DNA from: a bacterium
GTDB lineage: Bacteria; Bacillota; Clostridia; Oscillospirales; Ruminococcaceae
NCBI GenBank assembly: GCA_004561545.1
Contig: SFVK01000011.1
Span: 1-42,485 of the forward strand
DNA: 42,485 nt
Reading direction: 5' to 3'
Shown in pieces: positions 31,762 to 40,335 of the stretch. Made by a program: the position numbers and the translations under genes. The notes under the pieces were generated by a model. It ran no database searches. It saw nothing but the letters and a program-made list of their open reading frames with translations, and was not told the DNA's origin. Each line of letters opens with the position of its first letter. The stretch's first letter is position 1.

Positions 31762-32799
31762 ATGCCCAGCCAGGAACCAGCCATACAGACCTTGCAGGAA
31801 AAGGGGTTTCGCACCAGCTTCCGGGGGTTTGACAAGAACGATGTGCTGGCATATATGAACGCCCTTGCCAACGAGACCCAGCAGCGGGAAAGCGAATATG
31901 AGGAGCAGATTGACCGGCTCAAGGCGCAGAACGAAAAGCTGCGCTCCGAGCAGAGCGCGGCACGTGCCTGCGTGGATAAGCTCCAGAGCGACCTGGCCGG
32001 CGCCACACAGCGCGCCGAGACGGCGGAAAAGGCTGCTGCCGCCGCCGCAGCCCGCGCCCAGACCGCTGAGGAGCGGGCCAGCACCCTGCAAAACCGCTAC
32101 CGGGAAAGCCAGCAGTCCATCCTGGAATGGCAGTTCAAATGCCGCGACCTGCAAAAGCAGGTGGACGAGATGGAGGCCATGATCCCCAAGGGGGGCGCCG
32201 CTGCGCCAAAACCCGCCAAAGCGCCGGAGCCTGACAAAGTGCCGGCCCCGCCGCCGGAACCTGCCCCCGCTCCCCAGCCGGCCCCCACCGTGACGGAGGA
32301 GGCCCGGATTGAGGCGCGCCGCATCCTGGTGGAAGCCCGCCTCAAGGCGGAATCCGCCGAGCTTCGCCTGCAACAGCAGGCCGATGAGCAGAAGGCCCGG
32401 ATGGCGGATCATGCCCGGGATTTGGCGGCCGCGATTGAACTGCTTCGCGCCCGGGTGAACCAGGCCGATGACAAGATCTCTTTGGCTTCCTTTGATTTGG
32501 AGGACGCCACCACGGCGCTTTACCAGGCGCTGGCGGCCACCGAGGAGGATTTTGCGGCGTTCGGCGTACAGCTCCGCCGCTTCGGGGACCCCCTGCCCCA
32601 AACGCCCTCTGCGCCGGCTCCCGCCCCCGGGGAGCCTGTCCGCAGCAAGGCGGTGGCACAGCCCGTGGCAAAGCGGTCCCGCCCGGCCCCCCAGCCCCCG
32701 GCGGCGGAACCGGTTCACCGTCTGCGCCGCCCTGCCCGTGACCGCCGCAGCGTTTCGCAGGAACTGGCCGATGCACTGAACCGGCTGGACCAGAAATAA
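31762..32799 (+). CDS. DivIVA-domain protein
   Basis: 345 residues. The N-terminal DivIVA/GpsB-type domain (FRTSFRGFDKNDVLAYMNAL) binds curved or septal membrane, followed by a coiled coil (about 40-135), a Pro-rich linker (about 145-180), a second helical region (about 180-270) and a basic Pro/Arg tail with LRRPARDRR. It is longer than B. subtilis DivIVA (164 residues). The start at MPSQEP is set by GAGGAGG; an upstream in-frame TTG overlaps that site. The position directly after ftsZ suggests a septum-linked role. Terminated by a strong hairpin. Confidence 0.85.
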   Translation: MPSQEPAIQTLQEKGFRTSFRGFDKNDVLAYMNALANETQQRESEYEEQIDRLKAQNEKLRSEQSAARACVDKLQSDLAGATQRAETAEKAAAAAAARAQTAEERASTLQNRYRESQQSILEWQFKCRDLQKQVDEMEAMIPKGGAAAPKPAKAPEPDKVPAPPPEPAPAPQPAPTVTEEARIEARRILVEARLKAESAELRLQQQADEQKARMADHARDLAAAIELLRARVNQADDKISLASFDLEDATTALYQALAATEEDFAAFGVQLRRFGDPLPQTPSAPAPAPGEPVRSKAVAQPVAKRSRPAPQPPAAEPVHRLRRPARDRRSVSQELADALNRLDQK

Positions 32800-32809
32800 A
32801 TACATACTG

Positions 32810-32845
32810 CCCGGCCTGCGGTTTTTCCCCGCAGGCCGGGTTTTT
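32810..32845 (+). terminator. Terminator of the ftsZ/DivIVA unit
   Basis: Arms cccggcctgcgg (32810-32821) and ccgcaggccggg (32829-32840), then five T. Confidence 0.88.
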
Positions 32846-32847
32846 GT

Positions 32848-32876
32848 TTAACTGTAATATTAAAGCAAAATATACA
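32848..32876 (+). promoter_or_regulatory. Possible promoter of the first GT-C-like gene
   Basis: TTAACT (32848-32853), 17-base spacer and TATACA (32871-32876) in an A+T-rich spacer. Confidence 0.5.
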
Positions 32877-32898
32877 ATTTGTATTATGGAGGCCTGCT

Positions 32899-34782
32899 AT
32901 GCCAAAGCTCCCGAAAATCCGATGGAAGACCCTGCCCGCCGGTCCGCGCTGGCTGGTGTATGGGGTGCTGCTGCTTGTGGGCATTCTTGCGGGCGGCGCC
33001 GTCACCGCCTACGGCGGTATGCTGCTGGTGGTGCTGTTGTGGGCCATCTGTATGGGCGGGCTGTGTCTGCTGCTGCAATTCACATGGCGCGCCGCCTTCC
33101 CGGGGCAGCGCCTGCGGGACGACCCGGCGTTTCTGGTCAGCTGGGCCGTGGGGTCCGCAGTGGGGGTGGCGGTCATTGCCGCGCTGGTCCTCTACCGCAA
33201 CACGGTCTATCACGACGATGCCATCAACTATTTTGCCAAGCAGACGCTTCTGTTCGGCAGTTTTGGGCAGAGCGGGTTTTACGGGGTTCATGTTCTGGCC
33301 GAAAATCTGCTCACGGCGGATTACAAGATGTTCATGAACCTCTTCATCAGCGTGCCCTACCTCTTCACCAGCCGTACCATCGATGCGTTTATGATCTGCT
33401 ATGCCCTGACCTGCTTTGTGCCGATGTGGTTTGCGCTGCTCATGGCGGCCAAAAAGCTGGCAGAAGGGTTCCCGGGCTGCCGTACCCGCCTGTATTACCC
33501 CCTGTGCATGGCGGCCATGGTGCTGTGGCCCATGTTCCTTTGGCCTGCCACCCACGGAATGCCGGATGCCTTTGGCCTTGTGTTTGTGGCAGTCATTCTG
33601 CTGCTCTGCGCGGACGAGCGGTTCGAGACATTGTCCTTTGCCCGGCTGGCCTGCCTGTTTGCCGCCACCTTTGCGCTGATCCTGACCCGCCGGTGGTATA
33701 TGTTCTGGGTCCTGGCGTTCTATCTGGTCTATGTGGCTGCGGTGCTGGCGGGCGCGGCCCGGCGGGGGCGGTTCGCCCCTGTGCTGGGCAACCTGCTCAA
33801 GTTCGGCGTGCCCAGCGTGGTCTGCATTGTGGTGGTGCTGCTGCCCACCTTCCGCACCATCCTGACCACCGACTATTCCGATATTTACGGCGCCTATTAC
33901 GGCGGCGGATTCTGGAACAACTGCCTGGGCCAGCTCGGCACCCAGGGGGCGGTGTGGCTCATTCTCTGCGCCGCCGGGCTGGCGGCGGCCTGCGCCGTGC
34001 GCCGCCTGCGGGTGCCGGCGCTGGTTGTCACAGCCTCCGGCGTGCTGGCCATGGCGCTCTTTACCCGCACCCAGTCCCTGGGGGATCATCAGAGCCTCAT
34101 CCTGGCGCCCGTCTATCTGTTTGGCCTGTTCGCCCTGTCCGCATCGCTCTGCGCCCTGCGGCGCGGCACTGTGGCCGCCGCCGGGGCAGGGGGGATGGCG
34201 CTCTTTTTTGTGCTGAACTGTGGCAACGCGCTGCGGATTCCCGGCGCAACCCTTCAGACCTCCCTGCTCAGCGGTGAAAGCCTTGACCTGACCCGCCGCA
34301 CCGACCTGGACGCCATGGCCGCCGTGACGGACTTTGTGCTGGAACACTGCCCCGAGGAGGGAACCGTCTATCTCAATGTGGACTCCGACGGATACAGCGG
34401 CACCACCTTTGCCTACAGTGATCCCGCCCATCCCCAGCTCCGATCCATGATTCTGTGGGAGAGCAGCGTGCCTTCCACCCACGGCTTCCCCACCGGCATC
34501 TGGTCCTCCGAGTATGTGATGGTCACCGATAAGACCGATGAGGGCGGCATTGTGGGCCCCATCAACGCGGCCCTGCGCGGCGATACCCCCGCGTCCGCCC
34601 ACTATGAGTATGTGACCCAGTTCCCCCTTAACGGCGTGACCCTCTACTGCTACCGGCGCACCAGCCCGCCCGATCAGGCGGAGGCCGACTACTTCAAGCA
34701 GGTCTTTGCCGGGTACGATGCCCGCTGGCCGGAGCTTTTCAGCCAGCGCATCGACGCCTACCTGGCCGCGTTGGCCGGATAA
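32899..34782 (+). CDS. Polytopic GT-C-like membrane protein, copy 1
   Basis: 627 residues with about 11-13 membrane segments in the first 450 residues and a soluble C-terminal part. An Asp pair in an early extracellular loop (YRNTVYHDDAINYFAKQ) resembles the catalytic acidic loop of GT-C glycosyltransferases that use lipid-linked sugars; this is inference. Other features are HGMPDAFGLVF and LTRRWYMFWVLAFY. The C-terminal soluble part (SDGYSGTTFAYSD and onward) has no clear match. GGAGG precedes the ATG. Another protein of 626 residues with the same general plan lies on the opposite strand at 36814-38694. Confidence 0.65.
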   Translation: MPKLPKIRWKTLPAGPRWLVYGVLLLVGILAGGAVTAYGGMLLVVLLWAICMGGLCLLLQFTWRAAFPGQRLRDDPAFLVSWAVGSAVGVAVIAALVLYRNTVYHDDAINYFAKQTLLFGSFGQSGFYGVHVLAENLLTADYKMFMNLFISVPYLFTSRTIDAFMICYALTCFVPMWFALLMAAKKLAEGFPGCRTRLYYPLCMAAMVLWPMFLWPATHGMPDAFGLVFVAVILLLCADERFETLSFARLACLFAATFALILTRRWYMFWVLAFYLVYVAAVLAGAARRGRFAPVLGNLLKFGVPSVVCIVVVLLPTFRTILTTDYSDIYGAYYGGGFWNNCLGQLGTQGAVWLILCAAGLAAACAVRRLRVPALVVTASGVLAMALFTRTQSLGDHQSLILAPVYLFGLFALSASLCALRRGTVAAAGAGGMALFFVLNCGNALRIPGATLQTSLLSGESLDLTRRTDLDAMAAVTDFVLEHCPEEGTVYLNVDSDGYSGTTFAYSDPAHPQLRSMILWESSVPSTHGFPTGIWSSEYVMVTDKTDEGGIVGPINAALRGDTPASAHYEYVTQFPLNGVTLYCYRRTSPPDQAEADYFKQVFAGYDARWPELFSQRIDAYLAALAG

Positions 34783-34876
34783 TTCCGCCCGGAAGGGCGG
34801 CGCTGGCAAGACAGCGACAGTCACAGCCGCTTGGTTCCTGTTGCAATACAAAAGAAACACAACAGAGGTGAGGACA

Positions 34877-35725
34877 TTGAAAGAAAATGTATATCAAACG
34901 GCTTATGGACCAATTCATTATTGGCGGAAGGTTTCGGATTTGAATGCGCCAACGCTTGCCTTTCTTCCGGGACTGACCGCTGACCATAGGCTGTTTGACA
35001 AACAGATTGCCTTCTTTGAGGGAAAATTCAATCTTTTTACATGGGATGCCCCGGGACACGCATCCTCGTGGCCGTTCCGACTTGATTTTGATTTGTTCGA
35101 TAAGGCCCGATGGCTGGAAGAAATTTTTACATTGGAAAAAATCACAAAACCCATCCTTGTGGGTCAATCGATGGGCGGATATGTGGGACAGGCTTACGCA
35201 CAGCTGTATCCCGATCGGTTGGCAGGTTTTGTTTCCATTGATTCTGCCCCGCTGCAGAGAAGGTATGTGACGGGCGTGGAACTTTGGCTTTTGAAAAGAA
35301 TGGAACCGGTGTATTTCTATTATCCATGGAAAGCTCTTTTAAAATCCGGGACAAACGGTGTGGCAACTTCTGAATATGGCAGACGTCTGATGCGCGAGAT
35401 GATGATGGTCTATGACGGGGATCAAAAGCGATATGCACAGCTTGCCGGACACGGTTTTCGGATTCTTGCACAGGCGATGGAAAAAGATCTGCCGTATGAA
35501 ATCAGATGTCCTGCGCTGCTGATTTGCGGCAAACAGGATCATGCCGGCTCCTGCATCCGTTATAACAAAGCATGGCACAAAAACACGGGGATTCCTTTAC
35601 AATGGATTGACGGGGCGGGGCACAATTCCAATACTGACAAACCGGAAATCATCAATTCCCTGCTGGAAGACTTTGTAATGACCATTCTTAGGAATGCCGA
35701 AGAAATTCCAACCGAAACCCCTTGA
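34877..35725 (+). CDS. Alpha/beta-fold hydrolase, probably acquired
   Basis: 282 residues. The alpha/beta hydrolase fold is shown by the strand-turn LAFLPGLTADHRLFD (oxyanion His-Gly-type loop replaced by PG), nucleophile elbow GQSMGG (Ser98), an acid near CGKQDHAGS and catalytic His in GAGHNS. Substrate unknown; esterase or peptidase relatives are possible. The start is a TTG with AGGTGAGGA just ahead; no ATG start is nearby in frame. By eye the gene is clearly A+T-richer than its neighbours and uses AT-ending codons more, which suggests recent transfer. It lies between the two GT-C-like genes. Confidence 0.82.
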   Translation: MKENVYQTAYGPIHYWRKVSDLNAPTLAFLPGLTADHRLFDKQIAFFEGKFNLFTWDAPGHASSWPFRLDFDLFDKARWLEEIFTLEKITKPILVGQSMGGYVGQAYAQLYPDRLAGFVSIDSAPLQRRYVTGVELWLLKRMEPVYFYYPWKALLKSGTNGVATSEYGRRLMREMMMVYDGDQKRYAQLAGHGFRILAQAMEKDLPYEIRCPALLICGKQDHAGSCIRYNKAWHKNTGIPLQWIDGAGHNSNTDKPEIINSLLEDFVMTILRNAEEIPTETP

Positions 35726-35832
35726 ACGGCACCGGGCCAAAAAGCGGGCCGGGACGCAGCTTGCGCGGCAACAGAACAAACCCCGCCGCCGCTGCGATCC
35801 TGGCGGCACAGCGCAGGGCCTTGCCCCGGAAG

Positions 35833-35871
35833 TCAAAAGAAAAGCCTCCGTGTCCCAAATGACACGGAGGC
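35833..35871 (-). terminator. Terminator of the ydbC-HD pair
   Basis: Arms gcctccgtgtc (35844-35854) and gacacggaggc (35861-35871), followed on the minus strand by TTTTCTTTTGA. It also lies after the hydrolase gene. Confidence 0.82.
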
Positions 35872-35916
35872 AAAACTGTTTTCAGGGTCCCTTCCCGAAC
35901 GTTGCGGGCAGTGCTG

Positions 35917-36522
35917 TTACTTCACGGGTTTGGGGTGGCCGTTGTCCACGCTGCTGGTTCCCTGCTCCATCAGATAGGTGGCGATCAGGTCCGAGATATG
36001 CAGCTTGACCGCCAGCGGATACCGGTTGTAGGCGTCGCTCACGGCATAGCTGCCGCCGCGCACGGCATCATCAAAGCCGCCCATGTGCCAGCGGATGGCA
36101 ATGGCCTCGTCGGTCTTGAGCCGCATAAAGTGCTCAATCAGATAGACGCTCTTTTCCCCATGGCCGTAGGGCAGCTGGTCCGATACCTGGTAAAAGGGAA
36201 CTTTCTCCCACTGGCCGGTGGCGTCGTTTTTGACGTTGCGGGTTCCCACCTTGTAAAAGTTCGCCTTGCACACGTCATGGAGCAGCGCACAGACCGCAAA
36301 GGTTTCGGGGTTGTCCCCCTCGGTGAAAAAATGCTGCATCATCGCCTGATAGACGTTGATGCTGTGCATCACCAGGCCAAACTCGCAGGCGCCGTGGAAC
36401 TTGGTGGAGGCAGGCGCCGTGAAAAAGTCGGTGCCCTCCAGCCACTTGAGCAGCCGGTCCGCCCCGGGGCGGGTGATGTTTTTGCTGTACAGCTCAATAA
36501 ATTGCGCGCGGTAGTCTTCCAT
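35917..36522 (-). CDS. HD-domain phosphohydrolase-like protein
   Basis: 201 residues. An HD metal-dependent phosphohydrolase core is visible: FHGACEFGLVMHS (His43, His53), ALLHDVCK (His82, Asp83), GHGEKSVYLIEHF and IRWHMGGFD. HD proteins hydrolyse nucleotides, cyclic dinucleotides or other phosphates; the substrate is not readable. The start overlaps the ydbC stop (TGATG), with GGAG seven bases upstream, so it is translationally coupled to ydbC. Confidence 0.85.
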   Translation of the reverse strand: MEDYRAQFIELYSKNITRPGADRLLKWLEGTDFFTAPASTKFHGACEFGLVMHSINVYQAMMQHFFTEGDNPETFAVCALLHDVCKANFYKVGTRNVKNDATGQWEKVPFYQVSDQLPYGHGEKSVYLIEHFMRLKTDEAIAIRWHMGGFDDAVRGGSYAVSDAYNRYPLAVKLHISDLIATYLMEQGTSSVDNGHPKPVK

Positions 36523-36740
36523 CACAGCTCCATCTCATCCAGAATGCCCTTGAGCGCGGCCAGCTCCTCTTTGGTCATGCTGATGCCCTTGCTCATCTTG
36601 CTGCCGTCAGGGGACCAGTCGCGGATGTCGTATTTGGGTTCATGGTCGTTCCAGCTGATCATGTTCAGCTGGCGCTCCCAGCCGCTGGAGTTGGTGGAAA
36701 GCACAGCGATGCGCTCGGTGATTTCATATTTGAATGCCAT
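36522..36740 (-). CDS. ydbC: YdbC/PC4-like single-stranded nucleic-acid-binding protein
   Basis: 72 residues. ITERIAVLSTNSSGWERQLN followed by SWNDHEPKYDIRDWSPD and MSKGISMTKEE matches the bacterial YdbC/PC4 family, small homodimeric proteins that bind single-stranded DNA. AAAGGAG lies 12 bases before the ATG, somewhat far. First gene of a two-gene unit with the HD protein. Confidence 0.88.
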   Translation of the reverse strand: MAFKYEITERIAVLSTNSSGWERQLNMISWNDHEPKYDIRDWSPDGSKMSKGISMTKEELAALKGILDEMEL

Positions 36741-36781
36741 AAATGGGTCAAGCTCCTTTGCAGATGATTTTGTCGTGTTCC

Positions 36782-36810
36782 ATCATAGCGGATTTTCCCC
36801 CAAAATGCAA
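36782..36810 (-). promoter_or_regulatory. Promoter of ydbC-HD
   Basis: Minus-strand TTGCAT (36810-36805), 17-base spacer and TATGAT (36787-36782). It lies just past the end of the upstream GT-C-like gene. Confidence 0.7.
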
Positions 36811-36813
36811 GAG

Positions 36814-38694
36814 TTACCTTGCCAGAAGGCGTATCCCGTCCGCCTGTCGCTGTACCTCATAGACGGCGGGCGTTCCGCTGCTGGCGGCCGCCAGCCCGTC
36901 GTCCGCCAGCGCGGCGGTTCGCCGGGCAAACCCGTCGTCCAGCCCGAACAGAACCAGATACCCCACGCGGTGTTCCCCTGCGGTGGGTTCCAGATCGGCA
37001 TCTCCCTGAACCGGGGAGGCCTCCACCGCCGTCAGGGCGGGGTAAAGCTCGTATTGGTAGTACCACATGGTTTCCACGGCGGTTTCCCCGTCGGCGCTGA
37101 GCAGCCAGATGGTTTGCCCCTCGTCCCGTCCGGCGGTCTTGTCCCGGATGACAGCGGCGTTCTGCCGTCCCTCGGCCCGCCACTGCGCGGTGGGCAGTAC
37201 CAGGCTGTCCGGCACTCCCAGCAGCCCCCAGAGCCCCACGCAGGCCAGCAGCCCGGCAGGAAGCAGTGCCCCGGCCCGGGCGGCCCGTTCCACCGGCAGG
37301 CGGCTGCCCAGCAGCAGCGCCTCCCCTGCCAGAATGACAAACCATCCGATGAAGAAACAGCAGAAATAGCGGTCCCAGCTGGCCATCCGCAGCGCTTCAT
37401 AGGCGCTCATTCCGCAGATATAAACATAGAACAGCACCCCGTGGTAGAGCGGCCAGTAAAGAATCATGCAAAGCCCCGGCAGCCCGGCGCAAAGCCCCCG
37501 CCGCCGCCCCAGCACTTTCATCAGGGCCAGCGCCAGAACCACGGCGGCCAGCGCGCACAGGCACCCGATTTTGAGCGGGCTGGACCCGAACAGCAGCGCA
37601 TAGCTGCGCAGCCGGGCATAATACCGGTCCCACACATCAAAGAAGTACCGGTTCTCCCCGCTGCGGGCCTGCTCAAAGCACCGTACAAACTGCCCGATGC
37701 CCATGGAGGAAAACTGGTCGCTCCCCCGGTGCAGCACCGAAAGCAGCACCTTCCACGCCACAAAGGTGCCTGCCGGAAGGGCCGCAGCCGCGCCCAAGGG
37801 CAGCCACACCCGGCGGACCATGCCGCCGCGGCGCACTGCCGCCGTCAGGCACTGGGCAAACCAGACCCCCAGCGTGCACAGGGCGAACACGGTGCCGATC
37901 TCCTTGACGGTGGAGGCCGCCGCGCTCACCAGTCCCACGGCCAGAGCGCGGCGCAGCCGGTCGCGGTCCCCGGCGTCAGGCAGGCACAGCAGCAGCCCGG
38001 CCCCCAGCATGGCGCCCACCGGGGCGTCCATATAGGCGGTGGTGTAAGGGGTGTCGGCGGCAAACACACAGAACAGTGCCGGTGCGGCCAGACAGGCGCA
38101 GACGGTGTAAATCAGGCGGCCGGCCCGGCCCGGCGGCGTCTGTACCGTGAACAGCGCCCCCGCCGCAGCAGCCAGCGGCAGGGCGGTGACAAAGAGAACG
38201 TCGGATTCCCGGTAGCAGTCCGCCATCTGGGCAAACAAGGCGTAAAGAGCCGGGATTCCCTGGGGGTAGGACGGATGGGCCAGCGCCCGGGGGAGATCCC
38301 ACACCGCAAACCGGTGCTGGAAAAAGACGCTCTTAAAGTAGATCCCCCAGTGGCTGAACTCATCCCAGGTCTGGAACTCCGGCTTTCCCAGGGCAAAGGC
38401 GAGCTGCAGCACCGCCGCAGCCGTCACAAAGGCCAGCACCCCGGGCGCCAGCAGCTCCCGGCGCAGTTCCTTTGCCTTGCGGTGTACCAGCGTGAGCACC
38501 GCGCCGACGAGCAGCAGATGGGCGCCCAGCCAAAGCTGGTTCACGCTGCCAAACAGCTGCAGAACCACCATGGCAAAGCTGACGCCCGCCAGGGGAGCAA
38601 ACCCCGCAGGCAGCCGCAGCTTGCAGCACAGCCAGAACCCCCACAGCAGCAGGCAGAGCACCCCCACCCACTGGGCAATTGCCGTTGCAATCAT
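36814..38694 (-). CDS. Polytopic GT-C-like membrane protein, copy 2
   Basis: 626 residues with about 12-13 membrane segments and a soluble C-terminal part. An acidic early loop (FQTWDEFSHWGIYFKSVFF) fits the GT-C catalytic loop; PSYPQGIPALYALF and ETMWYYQYELYP are further features. It probably transfers a sugar from a polyprenyl-phosphate donor outside the membrane (inference). The ATG overlaps the sortase stop by four bases (ATGA), with GGGAGG upstream, so it is coupled to the sortase gene. Confidence 0.68.
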   Translation of the reverse strand: MIATAIAQWVGVLCLLLWGFWLCCKLRLPAGFAPLAGVSFAMVVLQLFGSVNQLWLGAHLLLVGAVLTLVHRKAKELRRELLAPGVLAFVTAAAVLQLAFALGKPEFQTWDEFSHWGIYFKSVFFQHRFAVWDLPRALAHPSYPQGIPALYALFAQMADCYRESDVLFVTALPLAAAAGALFTVQTPPGRAGRLIYTVCACLAAPALFCVFAADTPYTTAYMDAPVGAMLGAGLLLCLPDAGDRDRLRRALAVGLVSAAASTVKEIGTVFALCTLGVWFAQCLTAAVRRGGMVRRVWLPLGAAAALPAGTFVAWKVLLSVLHRGSDQFSSMGIGQFVRCFEQARSGENRYFFDVWDRYYARLRSYALLFGSSPLKIGCLCALAAVVLALALMKVLGRRRGLCAGLPGLCMILYWPLYHGVLFYVYICGMSAYEALRMASWDRYFCCFFIGWFVILAGEALLLGSRLPVERAARAGALLPAGLLACVGLWGLLGVPDSLVLPTAQWRAEGRQNAAVIRDKTAGRDEGQTIWLLSADGETAVETMWYYQYELYPALTAVEASPVQGDADLEPTAGEHRVGYLVLFGLDDGFARRTAALADDGLAAASSGTPAVYEVQRQADGIRLLAR

Positions 38695-39644
38695 TCCTGT
38701 CCTCCCGTCTCAATCCGCACAGCCAGCACCGCAAAGCGCCTGTCGGTCGCGGCGCTGGTCTCGCCGCAGGTGGAGAGCGTCAGCAGCTCATCCCCGTATT
38801 CCGGCACCACGCCGGTGTCATAGAGCGACAACGCCAGAATGGCATCCACCCGGCGCTGCCATTCGGCCCGGTCTGCCGCGTCAAAAAAGGTGTAGTAGGG
38901 CAGCGCATCGGCCCCCAATACGGTATCCACCGCCGCCACGATCTGCCAGGTGCCTTCCCGGGTCAGCGTGTCAAAGGTGAAGGTGGGATGCTCCCGGTAA
39001 AAGGACTCCTGCCGGTAGAGGACCAGATCGGCAAACATGGAGCCGTTTGCCATATTGTGCCCATAAATCAGCGCGTTTGCCGTGCCGCCGCGCCCCGGTC
39101 CGCCCAGAACACAGCGCCCGTCCAGAAACAGCGTGCCGCCGGTGGAATACAGCCGGTCAAAACCGCGCCGCAGATAGCTGGAATTGTCCCCCGGGACCTG
39201 AACCACCGGGTAGTCAATCCGGGTGCCCTCCATCCGCAGCCATCCCACAAGATCGGGGTTTTGCTCATACAGCTCCCGGTACCGGGGCAGAATTCGGGCG
39301 GTCTGTTCCGGCCCGGCGGTGGGCTGCGGGGCGGGGGAGGCGTGGGCCGCCTCGTCCTGCGCCTCCGTCGCCGCCAGCGCGTCCACCGTGGCGGCCCGCA
39401 CCGGAATGGGCGCCACGGTTTCGGTGGGAGCCGGTGTGAGCGCCGCAGCCCGGGGCGCATCGGGCTGTCCGCCGCGCAGCAGGCTTTCCCGGACCACAAG
39501 CACCCCGGCCAGGCAGAGCGCGGCAATCCCGGCGGTGCGCAGCAGCCGGGCGGCCCGTCTCTGCCGCCTGCGCAGCGCCGTGCGGGCCGCAAAGGGGAAC
39601 AGCCGGCTGTCCCCCCGCAGATGGCGGAACCGCTCCCGTTTCAT
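38691..39644 (-). CDS. srtB: Class B sortase
   Basis: 317 residues. Sortases cleave a sorting motif and attach the protein to peptidoglycan or another acceptor. A basic N-terminus and membrane segment (about 36-52) precede a Pro/Thr/Ala-rich linker (about 55-115), then the SrtB core with LVGWLRMEGTRIDYPVVQ, IYGHNM (His196), TLSTC (Cys293) and DRRFAVLAVR (Arg303), the catalytic triad. The long linker is unusual. The start at MKRERF follows AAGGAGGGA. It lies downstream of a terminator after its probable substrate and is coupled to the GT-C-like gene. Confidence 0.92.
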   Translation of the reverse strand: MKRERFRHLRGDSRLFPFAARTALRRRQRRAARLLRTAGIAALCLAGVLVVRESLLRGGQPDAPRAAALTPAPTETVAPIPVRAATVDALAATEAQDEAAHASPAPQPTAGPEQTARILPRYRELYEQNPDLVGWLRMEGTRIDYPVVQVPGDNSSYLRRGFDRLYSTGGTLFLDGRCVLGGPGRGGTANALIYGHNMANGSMFADLVLYRQESFYREHPTFTFDTLTREGTWQIVAAVDTVLGADALPYYTFFDAADRAEWQRRVDAILALSLYDTGVVPEYGDELLTLSTCGETSAATDRRFAVLAVRIETGGQE

Positions 39645-39671
39645 TTTGCTCCCTCCTTCCGGGATCAGAAT

Positions 39672-39699
39672 AAAAAAAGAGAAGCCGCGACGGCTTCTC
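39672..39699 (-). terminator. Terminator between the sortase substrate gene and the sortase gene
   Basis: Arms gagaagccg (39679-39687) and cggcttctc (39691-39699) around loop cga, followed on the minus strand by seven T. No promoter is visible between it and the sortase gene, so sortase expression would depend on readthrough. Confidence 0.85.
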
Positions 39700-39712
39700 C
39701 CCACAGATTTGG

Positions 39713-40048
39713 TCAGAAACGCTTGAGCACAATAAGCCCCGCAAAACAGATCAGGATCAGCCCCAACACTGCAGCGATGTAAGCCACCGGGATGTCCCCG
39801 GTGGAAGGGGTTTGCTCGGCCGTGTCCGGGGTGTCCGCAGCGGCCGGTGCCTGGGTTCCGGCAACGTTGCCGGCATTGGCAACAGTCTCGCTCACCGCGA
39901 CCGGCTCACTGCGCACATTGCGGGAGGAGGACTCTGTGGGAACGGCGGTTGCCACACTCTGACCCGAGGCGGCTGCCGCTCTGTTCCCGCAGGAGACACA
40001 CAAGATCAGCAGCGCGGCAACGGCCAAAGCACACAAAAATCGTTTCAA
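39713..40048 (-). CDS. Small secreted protein with sortase-type anchor, probable sortase substrate
   Basis: 111 residues with a TTG start. The N-terminal segment (MKRFLCALAVAALLILCVSC) is a signal peptide, possibly a lipoprotein one (Cys20 in a weak lipobox). A low-complexity Ala/Thr/Ser region (22-79) leads to TPSTGD (80-85), a membrane helix (about 87-107) and LKRF, the layout of a sortase-anchored C-terminus. The start is the TTG of MKRFL, 11 bases after GAAAGGAAGG; no ATG is in frame. It lies immediately upstream of a class B sortase, so it is the likely dedicated substrate. Confidence 0.7.
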   Translation of the reverse strand: MKRFLCALAVAALLILCVSCGNRAAAASGQSVATAVPTESSSRNVRSEPVAVSETVANAGNVAGTQAPAAADTPDTAEQTPSTGDIPVAYIAAVLGLILICFAGLIVLKRF

Positions 40049-40155
40049 CGGTCCCAACGCCTTCCTTTCATGCAACGATTATCCGGCAGGTTTCCAAAGC
40101 ACATTCCAACACAAAAAGGGCATACTTCACCCCTTTTGCGCGATATATTTTATAT

Positions 40156-40184
40156 ATGATACCACGCAGCGTTCCCTGCGTCAA
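40156..40184 (-). promoter_or_regulatory. Promoter of the sortase-substrate module
   Basis: Minus-strand TTGACG (40184-40179), 17-base spacer and TATCAT (40161-40156). Confidence 0.7.
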
Positions 40185-40265
40185 GAGCAACGGACCCAAA
40201 AGTAACAAAATGGGAACAATCTCCAGGCAGAAGAACAAAATCGCGGCGCATCGGCGCGAAACTGC

Positions 40266-40294
40266 TTGACAAGAGCCCCGAAAATGACTACAAT
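40266..40294 (+). promoter_or_regulatory. Strong promoter of greA
   Basis: TTGACA (40266-40271), 17-base spacer and TACAAT (40289-40294), a near-consensus sigma-A promoter. Confidence 0.85.
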
Positions 40295-40304
40295 AATATA
40301 ACTA

Positions 40305-40335
40305 GTGCGGCTCCACATGAGCCGCACAACTTTTT
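40305..40335 (+). promoter_or_regulatory. Terminator-like hairpin in the greA leader
   Basis: Arms gtgcggctc (40305-40313) and gagccgcac (40319-40327) around loop cacat, followed by aac and five T (40331-40335). It starts within a few bases of the expected transcription start and ends before the greA ribosome site (AAGGAG at 40343-40348). It has the form of an attenuator. Confidence 0.65.

Noticed and set aside
35902..38823. A plus-strand open frame of over 970 codons
   Set aside because: It lies antisense to the HD, ydbC and GT-C-like genes, whose motifs are clear; the frame is low-complexity in Arg, Gln, Pro and His without domains.
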